From the NCBI GenBank assembly GCA_951217055.1, contig OX578284.1:16391187-16455186 (forward strand): a stretch of DNA of 64,000 bases, in the 5' to 3' direction. A model generated the notes under the pieces. The model was not told the origin of the DNA and made no database searches. It saw only the letters and a program-made list of their open reading frames with translations. The stretch is from Gerris lacustris. Its lineage: Eukaryota; Arthropoda; Insecta; Hemiptera; Gerridae. Each line of letters opens with the position of its first letter. Position 1 is the stretch's first letter. The translations under genes and the position numbers were made by a program. Shown piece by piece: positions 10,827 to 22,819 of this stretch.

Positions 10827-11966
10827 AACTTTTTCATATTGGAAAAGATTAATATAAGGATAAGATAAACTTAGCTTATTGTCAAAACTCTTACTTATAT
10901 ACTTAAGCTACACAAGGTATCGCGCACTATCTCGTTTTTTTACATACTTTTATTCTATTTCAATGAAGGAGATAGAGTCAATCGAAAGTAATTTCACTCT
11001 TTCTCCCCTGAGTAATTTCTCTCTCTCCCTCTCTTCTGTTTCTTTTTCTCCCTGTAAAATTTAACGATGGTAAGGTAACATTGAATGTCATATCTGCATA
11101 TCACGACTATAAAGTACTCGTATAATTGTATGCAGATTCAAGAGGAAATTAACCCTCTCAAGGAATCGAATTTTAGTGGTTGCCAATAGTATTACCATCC
11201 TAAAAAATTTCAAGATTGAAGCTTAAGTAGTCCTTGACATACAGTGATAAGCAGAAATGTCTCTAAGTGGCCGTTTTTTTTTAAGGGTTACCTAGGCCCT
11301 AAGGGCAAACTTAAGAAAAAATTTCAAGATTGTATTAAATCTCTTCCAGAGATTCTAACAGAAATTCTAAAAATAAGACAGAGTTTACATTTTCATTTTA
11401 AAGTCTAAAATGCAGAAACATTCGACCGTGCAAAGGCTTTCAGTTAATAAATCGCATACTTATTGAATATCGTTATCCTTCTGGTACTTTTAATTTTATA
11501 GTATAACAATAAGGGCAATTTTCTCGTTCTTCAATGGCCCTAAATTCAGCAATATCACGCACACAACAATAGGCATTGTAGAAATGGAAGTCATTTATTG
11601 CAGAAAGCTTTTACTTCCTGCCAATAACGAAATTGTATTCTTTCTTTCTTTACACCCCAATTTTTCCTGTCCTAAGTATCCTTTTGATCGAATTTTATCA
11701 TGAAATGTTATCGTTCAAATATGAAGTGACAAGTATTCTGTAATATAACACTTTCTTTAATCTTTCATAACATAAAAAACCTTAAAAGTTCTAGGGTCAA
11801 TCCAGTTACGTCTTTACGTTTTTACTTGACAGATGAGTGTATAAGCAATTTATTATAATACAGACAATAAAACATTATTACCTATTAAAGTATCTATTTG
11901 CATTATTATCTATAGTGTGGATTATATCTGGAATCTTATGTTTTCTTTCTTATACATTATACGCCA
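10827..11966. other. AT-rich intergenic DNA
   Basis: No supportable gene. Short polypyrimidine-rich ORFs are present without recognisable motifs. Confidence 0.45.
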
Positions 11967-12372
11967 CATGAAAATGAAAATGAAAATAGCTTTATTGACA
12001 CTTCTTGTGTAGCAAAAGCCTCCCCTTAAGGGGGATAATGTGTTGTGGCAAGAAAATTATAAACAATAAATAAGCATTTCATCAATTCCTCTTATAATTG
12101 TACATATTTTGGATGACTTTCTTTCAGCAATTCCTATCCTGTGCTGTTCTTTGCCTTTGCATCAAAATTCTTAGTTTCTCCACTATTTCATCCTTTCATC
12201 TCCTTCTAGGTCTTCCTATCCTTCTTGAATAGTTCAAAGGAGTCCAGTCTATTGTGATCTTCGCCCATCTGTCAGTAGGTAATCTGGCCATATGTCCGGA
12301 GCAGTTCCATTTAAGTTGGTGTGCTTGAGTCTGCAGATTTTTTGTATGGTGTTTTTTCATAATATCCTGGTT
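11967..12372 (-). pseudogene. Non-LTR retrotransposon 3' end (C-terminal ORF2 and tail)
   Basis: Read on the minus strand, about 12196-12372 encodes a peptide with LKWNCSGHMARL, TDRWAKITIDWTP and RRIGRPRRRWKDEM. This is the known C-terminal signature of many LINE ORF2 proteins (K-W-x-GH-x-AR ... DxRW ... W.P ... R..GRPxxRW.D). The frame is then broken by stops. The element ends near 11967 with repeated ATGAAA units (plus strand), the form of a simple-repeat tail. Only the 3' end is present, as expected for 5'-truncated insertion. A (TA)n tract adjoins the truncated 5' side. The clade is not determined. Confidence 0.75.

Positions 12373-12377
<5 letters not shown>

Positions 12378-12456
<79 letters not shown>
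12378..12456. repeat. (TA)n microsatellite
   Basis: An uninterrupted TA run of about 77 bp lying directly against the truncated side of the LINE 3' end. Confidence 0.95.
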
Positions 12457-12458
<2 letters not shown>

Positions 12459-13149
12459 TCCTGAGCATGCTGATTAGAGAGGTGTTAAGCTGTTTGCTTT
12501 GTTGAGCTGTAAGCTTCCAATTCGTAATATATGTTTAAGAAATGATTCTGATAACGCATCAGAATTGTTTACACGTAATCTATACTTGAAGAGAAACTGG
12601 TTTTGAGTTTTATACAATAATTTATAAGATTTGAGCTTTAGCAGAAAACTGACTTGGAATTTATACAGACAAAATTAACTAATATATTACCTGTAAAACT
12701 AACTTCTGATGCAACTAGTTCACTCTATTATACCTATAGATATAACTTAATAATAATAACAAAACTAACCTGCAATATCCTTAGCCAAACATCTCAAATT
12801 TTCCCAATTCTCTTTCATCTATTGTCCTCTTTCCATATTATGCTAAATATCCAATTTAACAATTCATAATGATCTAAATATTCCCTTTGTAGCGGGATAG
12901 TAAGACTAAAATATCCACGTGAAAGCAGTCTAGACTTTCCGTGACACTTAAATAAAAATTTAGTGGTTTCAACCGAGATTTTGTAGAACTTAACTCAAAG
13001 TGAAATTCTGTTGATACACTTTAGTGAATAAAAATTATTTGCTTGGTATCCAGTATCCACATGGAAGCAGTCCAGACCTTAAAAATGAATTTCTGTGAGA
13101 CTTACGAGTATATTAAAATTTAGTATGATAGTCCTTATGAATGATAAAT

Positions 13150-13562
13150 TTGAACATGTTAACTAATGTTGTCCAACCAACAAATGATGTAATGACCAAC
13201 TAATGTTGTCCGGATGAATTATAATGACCAACAAATGCTGTCCTGATCAATGATAATTACCAAATAATGCGGTCCTGACGAATGATAATGACTAACTAAT
13301 GCTGTCCTGATCAATGATAATTACCAAATAATGCGGTCCTGACGAATGATAATGACTAACTAATGCTGTCCTGATCAATGATAATTACCAAATAATGCGG
13401 TCCTGACGAATGATAATGACTAACTAATGCTGTCCTGATCAATGATAATTACCAAATAATGCGGTCCTGATGAATGATAATGACCAACTAATGCTGTCCT
13501 GATCAATGATAATTTAATTACCGAATAATGCGTTCCTGATGAATGATAATGACCAACTAATG
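13150..13562. repeat. Minisatellite, 64-bp composite unit
   Basis: Units of 64 bp made of two related 32-bp halves: 'ctgatcaatgataattacca' + 'aataatgcggtc' and 'ctgacgaatgataatgacta' + 'actaatgctgtc'. Units starting near 13259, 13323, 13387 and 13451 are nearly identical, and the outer ones are more degenerate, as in an array that expands from its centre. Confidence 0.9.
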
Positions 13563-14004
13563 AAGTCGAATTCCGTACCTTATTAAACATTAGAAACTGT
13601 GATATGTTTTTACATCGAACACGTCAATACATCTTTGACTTTTATCATAATTATAAACTGTTCTAAGTTTGTTGTAATAAATTTTAAGTAATATTTTCTT
13701 AACAGCAATTCTTAGAAATTGAGCTCTTACTATAAAGCATTTTGTTGCCTAATCTCAGCTCTTAAAGAACCTAAATCATAATTACCAATTACAATTTCAA
13801 ATTTATTAATATAGTTTATAACAAATTATTCTAATCTACTAATTTTATTTATGTAAATCTGAAGAAACCGGACCGAAGTATTAAAGCCCTTCCTTAAGAA
13901 CAAAATAGCTTTATTTATAGATTAATGCATTATTCTTTAACAATTTTGTGGTCCCTTCTCAAACCAACTCTAATATAATTATATTGTATCAGGGACCAAA
14001 AACC

Positions 14005-14161
14005 GGCACTTCTTTAAATTGTTACTCCCCTTTTAAAACAGAAGTGTGATATCCCTTTGTCCTAAAGTACATTGGAGTAAACATTTCTTTGTCTTAATAG
14101 TTATTAGTCAAAGTCATTTATATTTTAAAAATCATAGGGGAGTAACAATCTAAAGAAGTAC
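14005..14161. mobile_element. TACTTC MITE, copy 2 (short form)
   Basis: The short form is 157 bp. The left end reads GGCACTTCTTTAAATTGTTA and the right end closes with AGTAACAATC and TAAAGAAGTA. The interior is 'gaagtgtgatatccctttgt' to 'tcaaagtcatttatatttt'. It lacks the internal extra copy of the end seen in the long forms. Confidence 0.8.
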
Positions 14162-15200
14162 TCAACAACCTATATAGAAAACATAAAATATTTATTCCTA
14201 AATGTATTCATAGTGTTTAATTAGGCAATATAACGCAGTCTGATTGATTAAAACACATTTTTAGTCATATATATAGAGTAAAAATTAAATTATAACTAAA
14301 AAAAATTGAAGTAAAAGAAAATACTATAAAATATAGATTATTTAAAATTTACTTTGTCTCGGAATCTCGCCTATCCTTCCCCCTAGATTTTACTCCGTTA
14401 GTAATAGTAAAAGAGTTTTAACACTCTCTACCGCGTAAATTCATTTTTAATGGAATTCAGTGGAAGAAAATCCCTACAAAATATTAAAGAGCACTTTGAC
14501 TTAAAAAAGATAACAATTTAAAAGTGATTACTAAGGTTGCCTGGAAAAAAAATGAATATTTTAGAAATCAGATTTCTAAGCTCGTTCTTATAGTAAAGTA
14601 TCTTTACGAAAGAGTTTTTATCTCAATAAAAGATATAAATTTGTATAGAAACTCAAGTCAAATATTAATTTTATTGTTTTAAAAAAATACAAGAATTGAA
14701 TCATACCGTTAAAATATCCGAAAAAGAAGAATGTTTTAATACTTCAAACAGATTAATATTAAATAAACACGGCTTTAATTTGATCAAATGTTTTTTTTTT
14801 TACATTTACAAAGTAAGATTAAAAAAGGAAGCACAAAATAGAATATTTAAGCTGGAGAAAAGTGTACTTAAAAAGGGGAATATTGTTTTAGTATTTTAGT
14901 TCTCTGTGCTTTTAATGCTTTAGAGATAGCGATTTCAAGGAAACAATTATAAGAAATCATTTCAGGTAAGTAATTGGATAGTTGCTTTTTCAACATTTTT
15001 CTTTTTACTACCTAGAATCTCTCTAAAAAAAGATGGATTCAGTTTGATGGATTTACTTTTTTTTACTAGACTTAAAAATTATATGAATAAATATAAATGA
15101 AACAAATTTATATACAATTTATATTGTATTTAAAATTTAAAAACAAATGTGAACGAATCTTAAGAGATTTTTAAGTGCTTTAGTTAAAGATTTTAAAAAA
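14162..15200. other. AT-rich intergenic DNA
   Basis: No gene, RNA or element ends recognised. A 67-codon frame at 14696 is lysine/asparagine-rich and matches nothing I know. Confidence 0.45.
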
Positions 15201-15476
15201 AGACTCGTCTAACGACTGTCAGAAAATGATGCAGACAAAAAGACTCGTCTAACGACTGTCAGAAAATGATGCAGACAAAAAGACTCGTCTAACGACTGTC
15301 AGAAAATGATGCAGACAAAAAGACTCGTCTAACGACTGTCAGAAAATGATGCAGACAAAAAGACTCGTCTAACGACTGTCAAAAAATGATGCAGACAAAA
15401 AGACTCGTCTAACGACTGTCAGAAAATGATGCAGACAAAAAGACTCGTCTAACGACTGTCAGAAAATGATGCAGAC
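15201..15476. repeat. Minisatellite, exact 40-bp unit, 7 copies
   Basis: The unit is 'agactcgtctaacgactgtc' + 'agaaaatgatgcagacaaaa'. Copies start at 15201, 15241, 15281, 15321, 15361, 15401 and 15441. The only difference I see before the end of the last copy is one G-to-A change in the fifth unit. Such homogeneity points to very recent expansion. 'cgactgtcag' also occurs nearby at about 15690. Confidence 0.97.
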
Positions 15477-15804
15477 CCTCTATCAACTTAATATTTATTC
15501 TAGAGTTTAGTGAAACTGATATCTGTAATCCGAGAATCCAAAGGTCCGGTGATAAATTAATAATATTACACCTCTACATAAATTGTTTAGCTCTTGAAAC
15601 CCTTTTTGGTAACTTGATCAACTTTTGTTAAATGGTAGCGAATGAGTTTAAACTGTTATTATTGTTAGTTTAAATGTTTTCTATTTTCGACGACTGTCAG
15701 GACAGCTAATAAATAATCAGAACCCTAATTTCATAACACTTTAAAAATCCAAACTTTATAAAGTATAATATTGTGCTTTTTGTACTACTCGCACTAAACC
15801 AATG

Positions 15805-15880
15805 TCATTGGCGTAGCTTGGGGGGTGGGGCATGGGGAGGACAACATCATGGGGGCGCCAAATTGAATTCGACGATTATG
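15805..15880. repeat. G-rich fragment, possible hAT end
   Basis: 'cattggcgtagcttgggggg' resembles the CAGTGGCGTAACTA end of the hAT-type MITEs found at 41145 and 52465, but no matching right end was found. A decayed solo end is the likeliest reading. Confidence 0.35.
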
Positions 15881-15924
15881 TTTTAATAGTGGGGATTGTG
15901 CTAATCGGATTCTAAGGAAAGAAG

Positions 15925-16270
15925 TACACAGGAAAAAATTACACATGGAAAAAATTACACGGGGAAAAAATAACGCGTGTGAAAACTACACGAAGAAGAA
16001 ATTACACAGAATGAAATAAAGGTTAAAGCAAGCAGATAAATGTTAAACTATTAGGTTCTAGTATTCTAGTGTCTTCTAGCTTATAGTGGATGGGAAGATA
16101 TTAAGTTTGCCCGGGCCCTTGATATATTAATATCGATCAATCTAGTAGTTTTTAATGACCAATTTAATTTATGTAACCATTTTAAAAATATAAATTATTT
16201 CAATATTGATATGACAACCATTGATTTTTTCCTTGTGTAATTTTTTCCATGTGTAATTTTTTCCTGTGTA
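15925..16270. mobile_element. MITE with 36-bp TIRs (TACACAGGAAAAAATTACAC)
   Basis: The left end TACACAGGAAAAAATTACAC continues ATGGAAAAAATTACAC. The right end is its inverted copy, GTGTAATTTTTTCCATGTG then TAATTTTTTCCTGTGTA. Element length is 346 bp. TA at both borders would fit a Tc1/mariner-type target, but that is inferred from two bases. The subterminal parts repeat the word GGAAAAAATTACAC in slightly varied forms. No ORF. Confidence 0.75.
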
Positions 16271-16524
16271 ATTTTATCTTGTAACCGTTGATCTGAGTGT
16301 TATGGTTCGGAAGTTAGCGTGTGCGAGACGCTTAATTTTTATAAAAAACAGAGGTTTCAACACGTCGCGTCGACACAGACCACCAAAAGCAGACAATAAG
16401 TTAAATAAAACAAGAAGAACGTGAATTTATAATTTATAATTATTAATGTTAGAACTGAAATAATAATACAAAATTATGTTTTTTACTTTCTCATATTCTT
16501 TAGAAAATGGCTTTAAACAGGGAC

Positions 16525-16560
16525 GAAGAGAGACCGGGTTCGATTCCCCGCCGAGGAGAT
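16525..16560 (+). repeat. tRNA-like B-box fragment
   Basis: 'gaccgggttcgattccccgc' contains a canonical tRNA T-arm / RNA polymerase III B box (GGTTCGATTCC). No complete cloverleaf can be folded upstream, so this is a tRNA-derived SINE remnant or a tRNA fragment, not a tRNA gene. Confidence 0.5.
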
Positions 16561-16705
16561 GTTATTTTTATGATACATTTTAATAAAATATTCAGATAAT
16601 AATTAAATTTACCTACGAAAACGCAAAAACTAATAAATGGAAAACATTGGGCTAAGTAATTATGAACTCGTATATGAGAAAGTATGTCTGAGTGTTTCAG
16701 ACTGA

Positions 16706-17277
16706 TTTTGCTTCCGAGCTTACCGAAGGTAACGGAAGCTATGTGATCGTTTTGAGAAACGAAAATATTTTATACCTCCGATTTCAAAAATTCCAAGACA
16801 GAAATCTGTTTCAGACATCAGGGAACATTTTTGGTTCCGTGTCTCTCTGTCGGTCTGAAAATCGGTCTGTATGTCAGTCTGTCTGTCGGTCTGTCACTCA
16901 ATTTTTGCGAACCAACATATCTTAAAAACTGCACAACTAATTTTAATTAAATTTGTATGGTAGTACATAATTAGCTCATTGTTGGTCCCATATAAGTTTC
17001 AACCTTCTGCGCTCATTTGTTTCTCTTCAACATCCGCAACATACATTTATTTACATCTATAGCTTCAAAAGTACTTATCTGTTTGTATGAAACTTTCATA
17101 GTTTATCGAAAGTAACCCACAGATAGCCCCAGATTAATTTGAACCACCTGCGTTCTTTAACTTTTGCTAAATTGATACTTTAATTCATGTAAAAAAAATC
17201 AAAACAATTTTGACAGATAAAAAATGGGGGAAGCAATTAAACAAATTAGAAAATAATGGTTTTTAAAAGCATAAAAT
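16706..17277 (+). repeat. Dispersed repeat family R, copy 3 (longest)
   Basis: Starts 'ttttgcttccgagcttaccg' and 'aaggtaacggaagc', a GCTTCCG...CGGAAGC hairpin, and then follows the family order to 'ttttaaaagcataaaat'. The CTGT tract is degenerate here (ctgtctgtcggtctgtcact). It is the most complete copy in the window and the best template for a consensus. Confidence 0.85.
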
Positions 17278-19555
17278 CAATAAAGTACGTGATTGTATGC
17301 GAGGAAGCTATGTGCCACACCAATTGGCAGTCTATTTTTATTTATGGTAGAGGATAGCCGTTTGTTAAGTAGAGAATAAAAAAAATCATCGAAGAGTAGA
17401 AAATAAAAGAGACATATATGATTTCCAATTATCTCTTTCATATCTCTAGAGAACTCTTCAGTCAATGTTAGTCTTTTTCCACTGTTAAATAACGTTTACT
17501 TCAGTTTTTCCTCTGATTTAAAAAGTAAATTAGAAAATTGTTTTACCCACGTCTAATCAATATTTTATGGGAAATCCTCTTGAATGATTTTTATCTTTTT
17601 CAAATCTTTTTTCTTCACAGTATTATTTTTTTTTATTTTTTAAAAAACAATCTAGATGTCACTTTGAGTTAAATTAAAAAGTTTATTGGAATAATTAATT
17701 TAACTTTAGATTTAAGTACTAAGTAACTTTTTAAGGTCTATTTCAAGTCTATTCTCGGGGTTTTAATACTTTCTTGAGAATATTCTTCTTGTGAGAAAGT
17801 GACTCCTTCAAGATCACAAAAAAAAAATAAAAATAAAACCTTATGAAAAAACAAAAAAAGGTCAAAAGCACGCAACAGATGAAAGGTTCTAAAGAGAGAG
17901 AGAAAAATCTTATACCAACAAAGATGTTTTGATTGAAGAAGATTTTCATAAGAGTAAAGTCGAAAAGTTTTAAGTTAGGGAATAGAAAGGTGAGCTAATC
18001 CCTTTTTCAGACCTGATAAGTTTTTTTTTTTAAGAGTAAACTTACCTTGGATTTCTTTAAACATTCCCATTTAAGGCTTCAAACTTACTTCCCTTTTGAG
18101 CTGAAACTTCTCTTAAAAAAGGACAAAAGAGTATAAACTTTTGGGCAAAGTCTCACGAAAAGTTTTTAAACCTTAACGATTATACGAAACAAAGAAGTTT
18201 CCTTATTTCACTTGATCCTTATCAATTCTTGTTTTAATCGCTTACTTCCTTTTTACTCCTTTGCTATTCTTAACTAATGATATTTAAGGAATTTTAATTA
18301 CAAATTATTAAATCATTTTAACGAAATAACCATTTGCTAGATACTATTCATAAAAAAAAAAATATCATACAAAATATTTATGTCGTAAGCTCGCTAAAGC
18401 TTAAGCGAGTTTGACGTCGATACATATCTTCAACTACTTAACTGAACAGAGAGATGAAGTGCATAAAGAACTAGCGTTGAAATAAAAATTTGCTCTTAAA
18501 TCGGCCATATTTGTTTTCAATATGGCTACCAGGAAAAATTTTACGGGGAAAACTTACATAGTATTAATCTACCTGAAAAGATCTTTAAAATGGTATGTGA
18601 CTTGCTATATAACCATTACCATTAACCTCTTTTGCAAACGCCCATCACGGCCATATTTGTTTTCAAAATGTCGGCAAAAAATGGAAATTTTGTAGTAATA
18701 GTTACATATTCTTTTCCTACTCTTCAAGACCTTTAACACGATATAAAACATGTCATGCTTAAAAAAAACCTTTTTGATTAGTCGTCCGCCATCTTGAAAA
18801 ATTTAAGAGTGGAATTTCCAAAAACTATACAGTTGTCTCAAAGTATGAGATGCGCCTGTGTGCCGAATTTCGTTCAAACGATCTATTTTTACGCCAGTTA
18901 TCGTTAGACAAACTTTTCAGAAATCTCTGAAATGAAGAACTAACTACGCTCAAAAAGAGTACAGTCAATATCAAATACTATGGAAATATCAATTAGCATG
19001 GAGTAAGTCTCAAATAATTATGATTAGAAAATTCGAGGTAATTTACAGCATAACTAAAAATGGCGCAATTTGAGAGTTTTTTTGATTATAACTAGCGACC
19101 AATTTCAGTATTCTCAGTAATTCTTTCCGCATTTCCTTGAAGTTTGAAAGTTTACTAATTTTTCTCTTCCAAGTGCCTTTCAACAGTGTATATATTTTAC
19201 CTTAACAAATAGTTTTGCCTCTCCTTTTATCTAGAATTTATAAAGTCGTAGACTAATGGCTCGAATAGAATGCTCTTCCTCCGTATGTATTACTCTACAT
19301 CCCCGTATATCTTACACAGTATTTTAATAATAAATTATCAGCTAAAATACGCCTTCTTAATACATGCCTTCTTTATTGATAACCTTTTTATTCGGAGATG
19401 CTATTCTTTCATGTAGATATAGACTGAATGTAGCTCTTACTTTGCAACTAAAAGAAGAATAAAATAAAAATAATTTCCACGAATGAAAAAGCCGAAAATG
19501 GGAATGGTGATGATAGATTTTCGATTAAAGGAATGATGGGTCATAGAAATATTTT
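17278..19555. other. AT-rich intergenic DNA with 'atggcgg' repeat words
   Basis: 17296-17335 ('gaggaagctatgtgccacac') recurs at about 30563 and 31445. Around 18500-18960 the words 'cggccatatttgttttcaa' (twice) and 'atcttgaaaaatt' resemble the repeat bodies at 7255-7915 and 33766-34040. No gene seen. Confidence 0.45.
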
Positions 19556-19559
19556 TGGG

Positions 19560-20071
19560 GTGAAGGGTCATGGAAGAATGTTTATCTGGAGGTTGCTACA
19601 TCCCGAACAAATGGAACTTTAAGGTCATGTGAAGGGTAAGTTTGAGACATAGAGAGATGCGATGGCTATTCTTTTAAAGATTTTGGATTGAAGGGATTGG
19701 ATGCGGTATGAGTTGGAATACGCTAGATGCAACACCAGACTTCAATGCCATATGACGAAGTGGGCTTAATTATAATGTTATATATAAGTAATTTGCTATG
19801 TGTATTGGGTTTAGATGTGAGGTAGGAGTATATGTTAAAGTTTTTATCGTCGGTTGCAGCATTGTCGTTAAAGTTTTATGTGGTGTGTCCATGGTAATCG
19901 CCAATCTAGGTGTAACCTAAGGTAGTGGACGGAATTGGAGTGAGGAGAAGGCATTTGTATCAGAGTTACCGGTACGCATATTTCATGCCTTCGACTGAAT
20001 GTGACGAGAACAATTTTCATTTCATTGATTTTTTCATCCATTTTCTTTTTTGATCCATTACTGTCAGCCAT
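19560..20071 (-). pseudogene. Jockey-clade LINE reverse transcriptase remnant, C-terminal part
   Basis: On the minus strand 19868-20071 reads KINEMKIVLVTF, a basic stretch, and then NSVHYLRLHLDWRLPWTHHI. This matches the Jockey-type pattern K.NE.KS..VTFT..R...P..L......V.YLG..LD.RL.W..HI downstream of the RT active site. Past a stop the same strand continues with RIQSLQSKIFKRIAIASLYV (about 19660-19720), the known block corresponding to IQ.FQ.K.LR.I..APWYV. Stops are frequent, so it is dead. The RT catalytic motifs themselves are not present. Both ends are undefined. Confidence 0.8.
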
Positions 20072-21840
20072 ACATTTAGGAGTAAAATGCGTTCCTGTAA
20101 TTTATTAGATGCTGCTTTAGGAGATTAATTTGATGATAATATCATAAAACAGATCATTGAAATTACCTGATCAATTTTGCCGTTCTCGACCTTTCAATGA
20201 ATCCACCCAATCGAGACCCCGTACAGTACATGTTTGCTGTAAGTTACCCGTAAATTTGAGATCTGATTTACTAGAGATATGAATCAAGGAAAGAACAAAG
20301 AACGATAGCCAATTAAACAATGGGATTATTAAAACCGGATCATTTAACTGGCTCGTTCTTTTTGCCTGTTCGTTAATCAACAACCTATCTCTAACGAACT
20401 TGATACGAGTATATTTAATCAAAGAAAGTAATGTGGAAAGTGGTGATAAGAAGGATATAACAAGACAATACAAAAAGTAATTAAAGCAAGGAACATAATG
20501 AGAAAAATTGCATTGTCTGATCGACTATACTTGAAAACTTTCTAAGGAGACTAGTTCTTAATAGTTTTGCTTTTATTTGCCTGTGATAAAAGTTGAGAAA
20601 TTTAAGATAATGATGTAGCTTTCACTGAAAGTAAAAAGGAAACAATTCATCGAGACAATTTCGTACTTTAAACTTATCTTTGAGTTAAAAAGGGTTGATT
20701 TGCTAAGTCCGCTCACCTTTCTCCACCTTTAGACGTAAACTTTTGACTTTAATTTATCTCATGATAATTTTCCTCAATCACATGTCAATCAACATGTCTG
20801 CATATGATGTTTTTCTTTCAGAACTTTTTATCTGTTCTCTTCTTTATTTTTTTTAAAAAATATTTTAGTCAAACTTCAACTTTTTACAGACACTTTTTCA
20901 CCAGGAGAACAAGTTCTTCAAAAGGTACTTTAAAAAAACTAGACAAGCGAATAGAAAACACTTAAAAACTTAGTTCTACTTAAATCTAAAGTTAAATTAA
21001 TTACTTTATAAACTTTTATCTAACTCTGAACGACCATCTGAAGTAGTAAAAAGAATACTGCGAAGAAGAAAAAAATAAGCACTGATCAAGAGGATTTCCA
21101 TAATATTGATTACATCAATGAAAAAAATAACATTAAACTTTGTTATTGTTTCACTTTTATATCAGTCTAATGTAAAAGCAAGTTTTACAAGAGTTAAAAG
21201 ATATAAAAAAAACCAAAAATCTGTGATATAATAAAAGAAAAGATTCTTGTGCCAGCTATTCTACATACTACTAAAAAAGATTATACTACTTAATATAAAA
21301 CTTTGTAGTCCATCCTACTCATAGCAATGAAACTTTAATTACTGCATCTAATTTAGTAATTTTTTTTTATCTTCGTGTTGAATACAAATACAATCTAGTT
21401 AAAGGCCCACGTGTTCATTGCAATAATAATTTAGATACGTGTTGGAGTCTTACTCTAATGCTATTAAACCCCTACAATAAGTATGTATGTTCCATACTGA
21501 TATTCTTCCCCCGAGACATAAGCCTCTCTGGGCGCTCATTTTTAAAGTTAAATCTATTTTTTTTCTCCAGATAATGCAGTTCCCTCAAAACGCTTTGTTA
21601 ATAAGGATGGTTATCCCAGGGCAGAATTTGGGCCGATTTTACCATCACCCAACATCATTTTATTCATCTAACCATTTTCTTTTAAGTTTAATGTTTAATA
21701 TGTATATCCCCGACAAAAACCTAAACGTTAAAAAAGGACCGAAGGTCCAGTCCCCTCCCATAAAATTAGCCTTTGAAAATAGCAAAGGCAAAGACAATAT
21801 ATATATATAAGACTAATATATACATAAGACAATATGTATA
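20072..21840. other. AT-rich intergenic DNA
   Basis: A 107-codon plus frame at 21487 and a 100-codon minus frame at 20171 are open but show no domain or splice context I can support. The minus strand of 21600-21760 contains 'aaatcggcccaaattctgcc', which has the feel of a retroposon 3' region, but I have no second copy here to compare. Confidence 0.4.
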
Positions 21841-21855
21841 TGACAATATATATAT

Positions 21856-21947
<92 letters not shown>
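21841..21947. repeat. (TA)n microsatellite
   Basis: About 90 bp of pure TA after an imperfect TA-rich lead-in from 21799. The Ile-Tyr frames on both strands are artefacts of it. Confidence 0.95.
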
Positions 21948-21948
<1 letters not shown>

Positions 21949-22050
21949 CCACTCCTACTTTCATGAGTAAGACTGTTATTTTATCTTTACACTTAACACT
22001 TTGCTTATTTCTGAATGAGGTATCAAGGGTTAATAATGAAAATAAATATA

Positions 22051-22819
22051 TAGGGTGGGCCAAAAAAACGCACTTTTTTGGACACTTATATAGTTCAGCT
22101 TCTGTAATAGATAGAGATATGGGGTTTGCGGGGTCTGAAAACTACATTCTTGTACTATACATTTTATATCTATAACTTTAAAAACTATTGTGTGAAAGCC
22201 ATGCAATGTTTGAAATAGGGTCTTGAAAAAAGTTTGTCCGGGTAGTAACCGTTGTTTGGTATTATAGTTTTGATAGAATAAATTACTAAATGGTGGAGGG
22301 GGGGGGGTTCTTTGTAGGTAAGTGGGAGGGGTCTCTCAGTGTTACAACAAACATAGAAATTGTGTTAACTACAATGATGCCCGAAATTGAAGATCAAATG
22401 CTAAATTACACGTTTATGCAAGATTTACCCGTCCTATTGCTCCTTGCAAACAATTCAATACTTGCAAGAGAATTGCACAGACTTCAGGCAACATTGTGCT
22501 TAACACATCTTCAATGTTAGTTATAATACTGAGGGGCTCCTCCCACTTACCTACAAAAGACCCCCACCCCCTCCGTCATATGGTAATTTATTCTATCGTT
22601 TATACCAATAAACAATTACTACCCGGACAATGACTTTTTTTATACCCTATTTCAATCCACCATTGCATGGCTTTCACACAATAGTTATTTAAGTTATAGA
22701 TATAAAATTTAAAGTAGAAGAATGTAGTTTTCAGACCCCGCAAACCACATATCTCTATCTATTACAGAAGCTGAGCTAGAAGTGTTCAAAAAAATGCGGA
22801 TTTTTTTGCCCACAATGTA
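22051..22819. mobile_element. Long-TIR element, arms of ~280 bp
   Basis: The left arm (22053 to about 22335) begins TAGGGTGGGCCAAAAAAACG and includes 'cagcttctgtaatagataga', 'ttgtgtgaaagccatgcaat' and 'acctaca'-type words in inverse. The right arm (about 22540-22815) carries their inverted copies in order, ending TTTTTTTGCCCACAATGTA. The centre (22336-22539) is unique, with a 76-codon plus-strand frame beginning in the arm that I do not regard as a gene. TA at both borders is compatible with a Tc1/mariner-type target. Arms differ by scattered substitutions, so the element is moderately old. Confidence 0.75.

Noticed and set aside
13150..13562. CRISPR-like array (also considered for 15201-15476 and 9905-10262)
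   Set aside because: The units are contiguous without unique spacers, and the surroundings are eukaryotic transposon DNA without cas genes.
20171..20473. 100-codon minus-strand gene
   Set aside because: There are no recognisable domain, promoter or splice signals and its composition equals that of surrounding AT-rich DNA.
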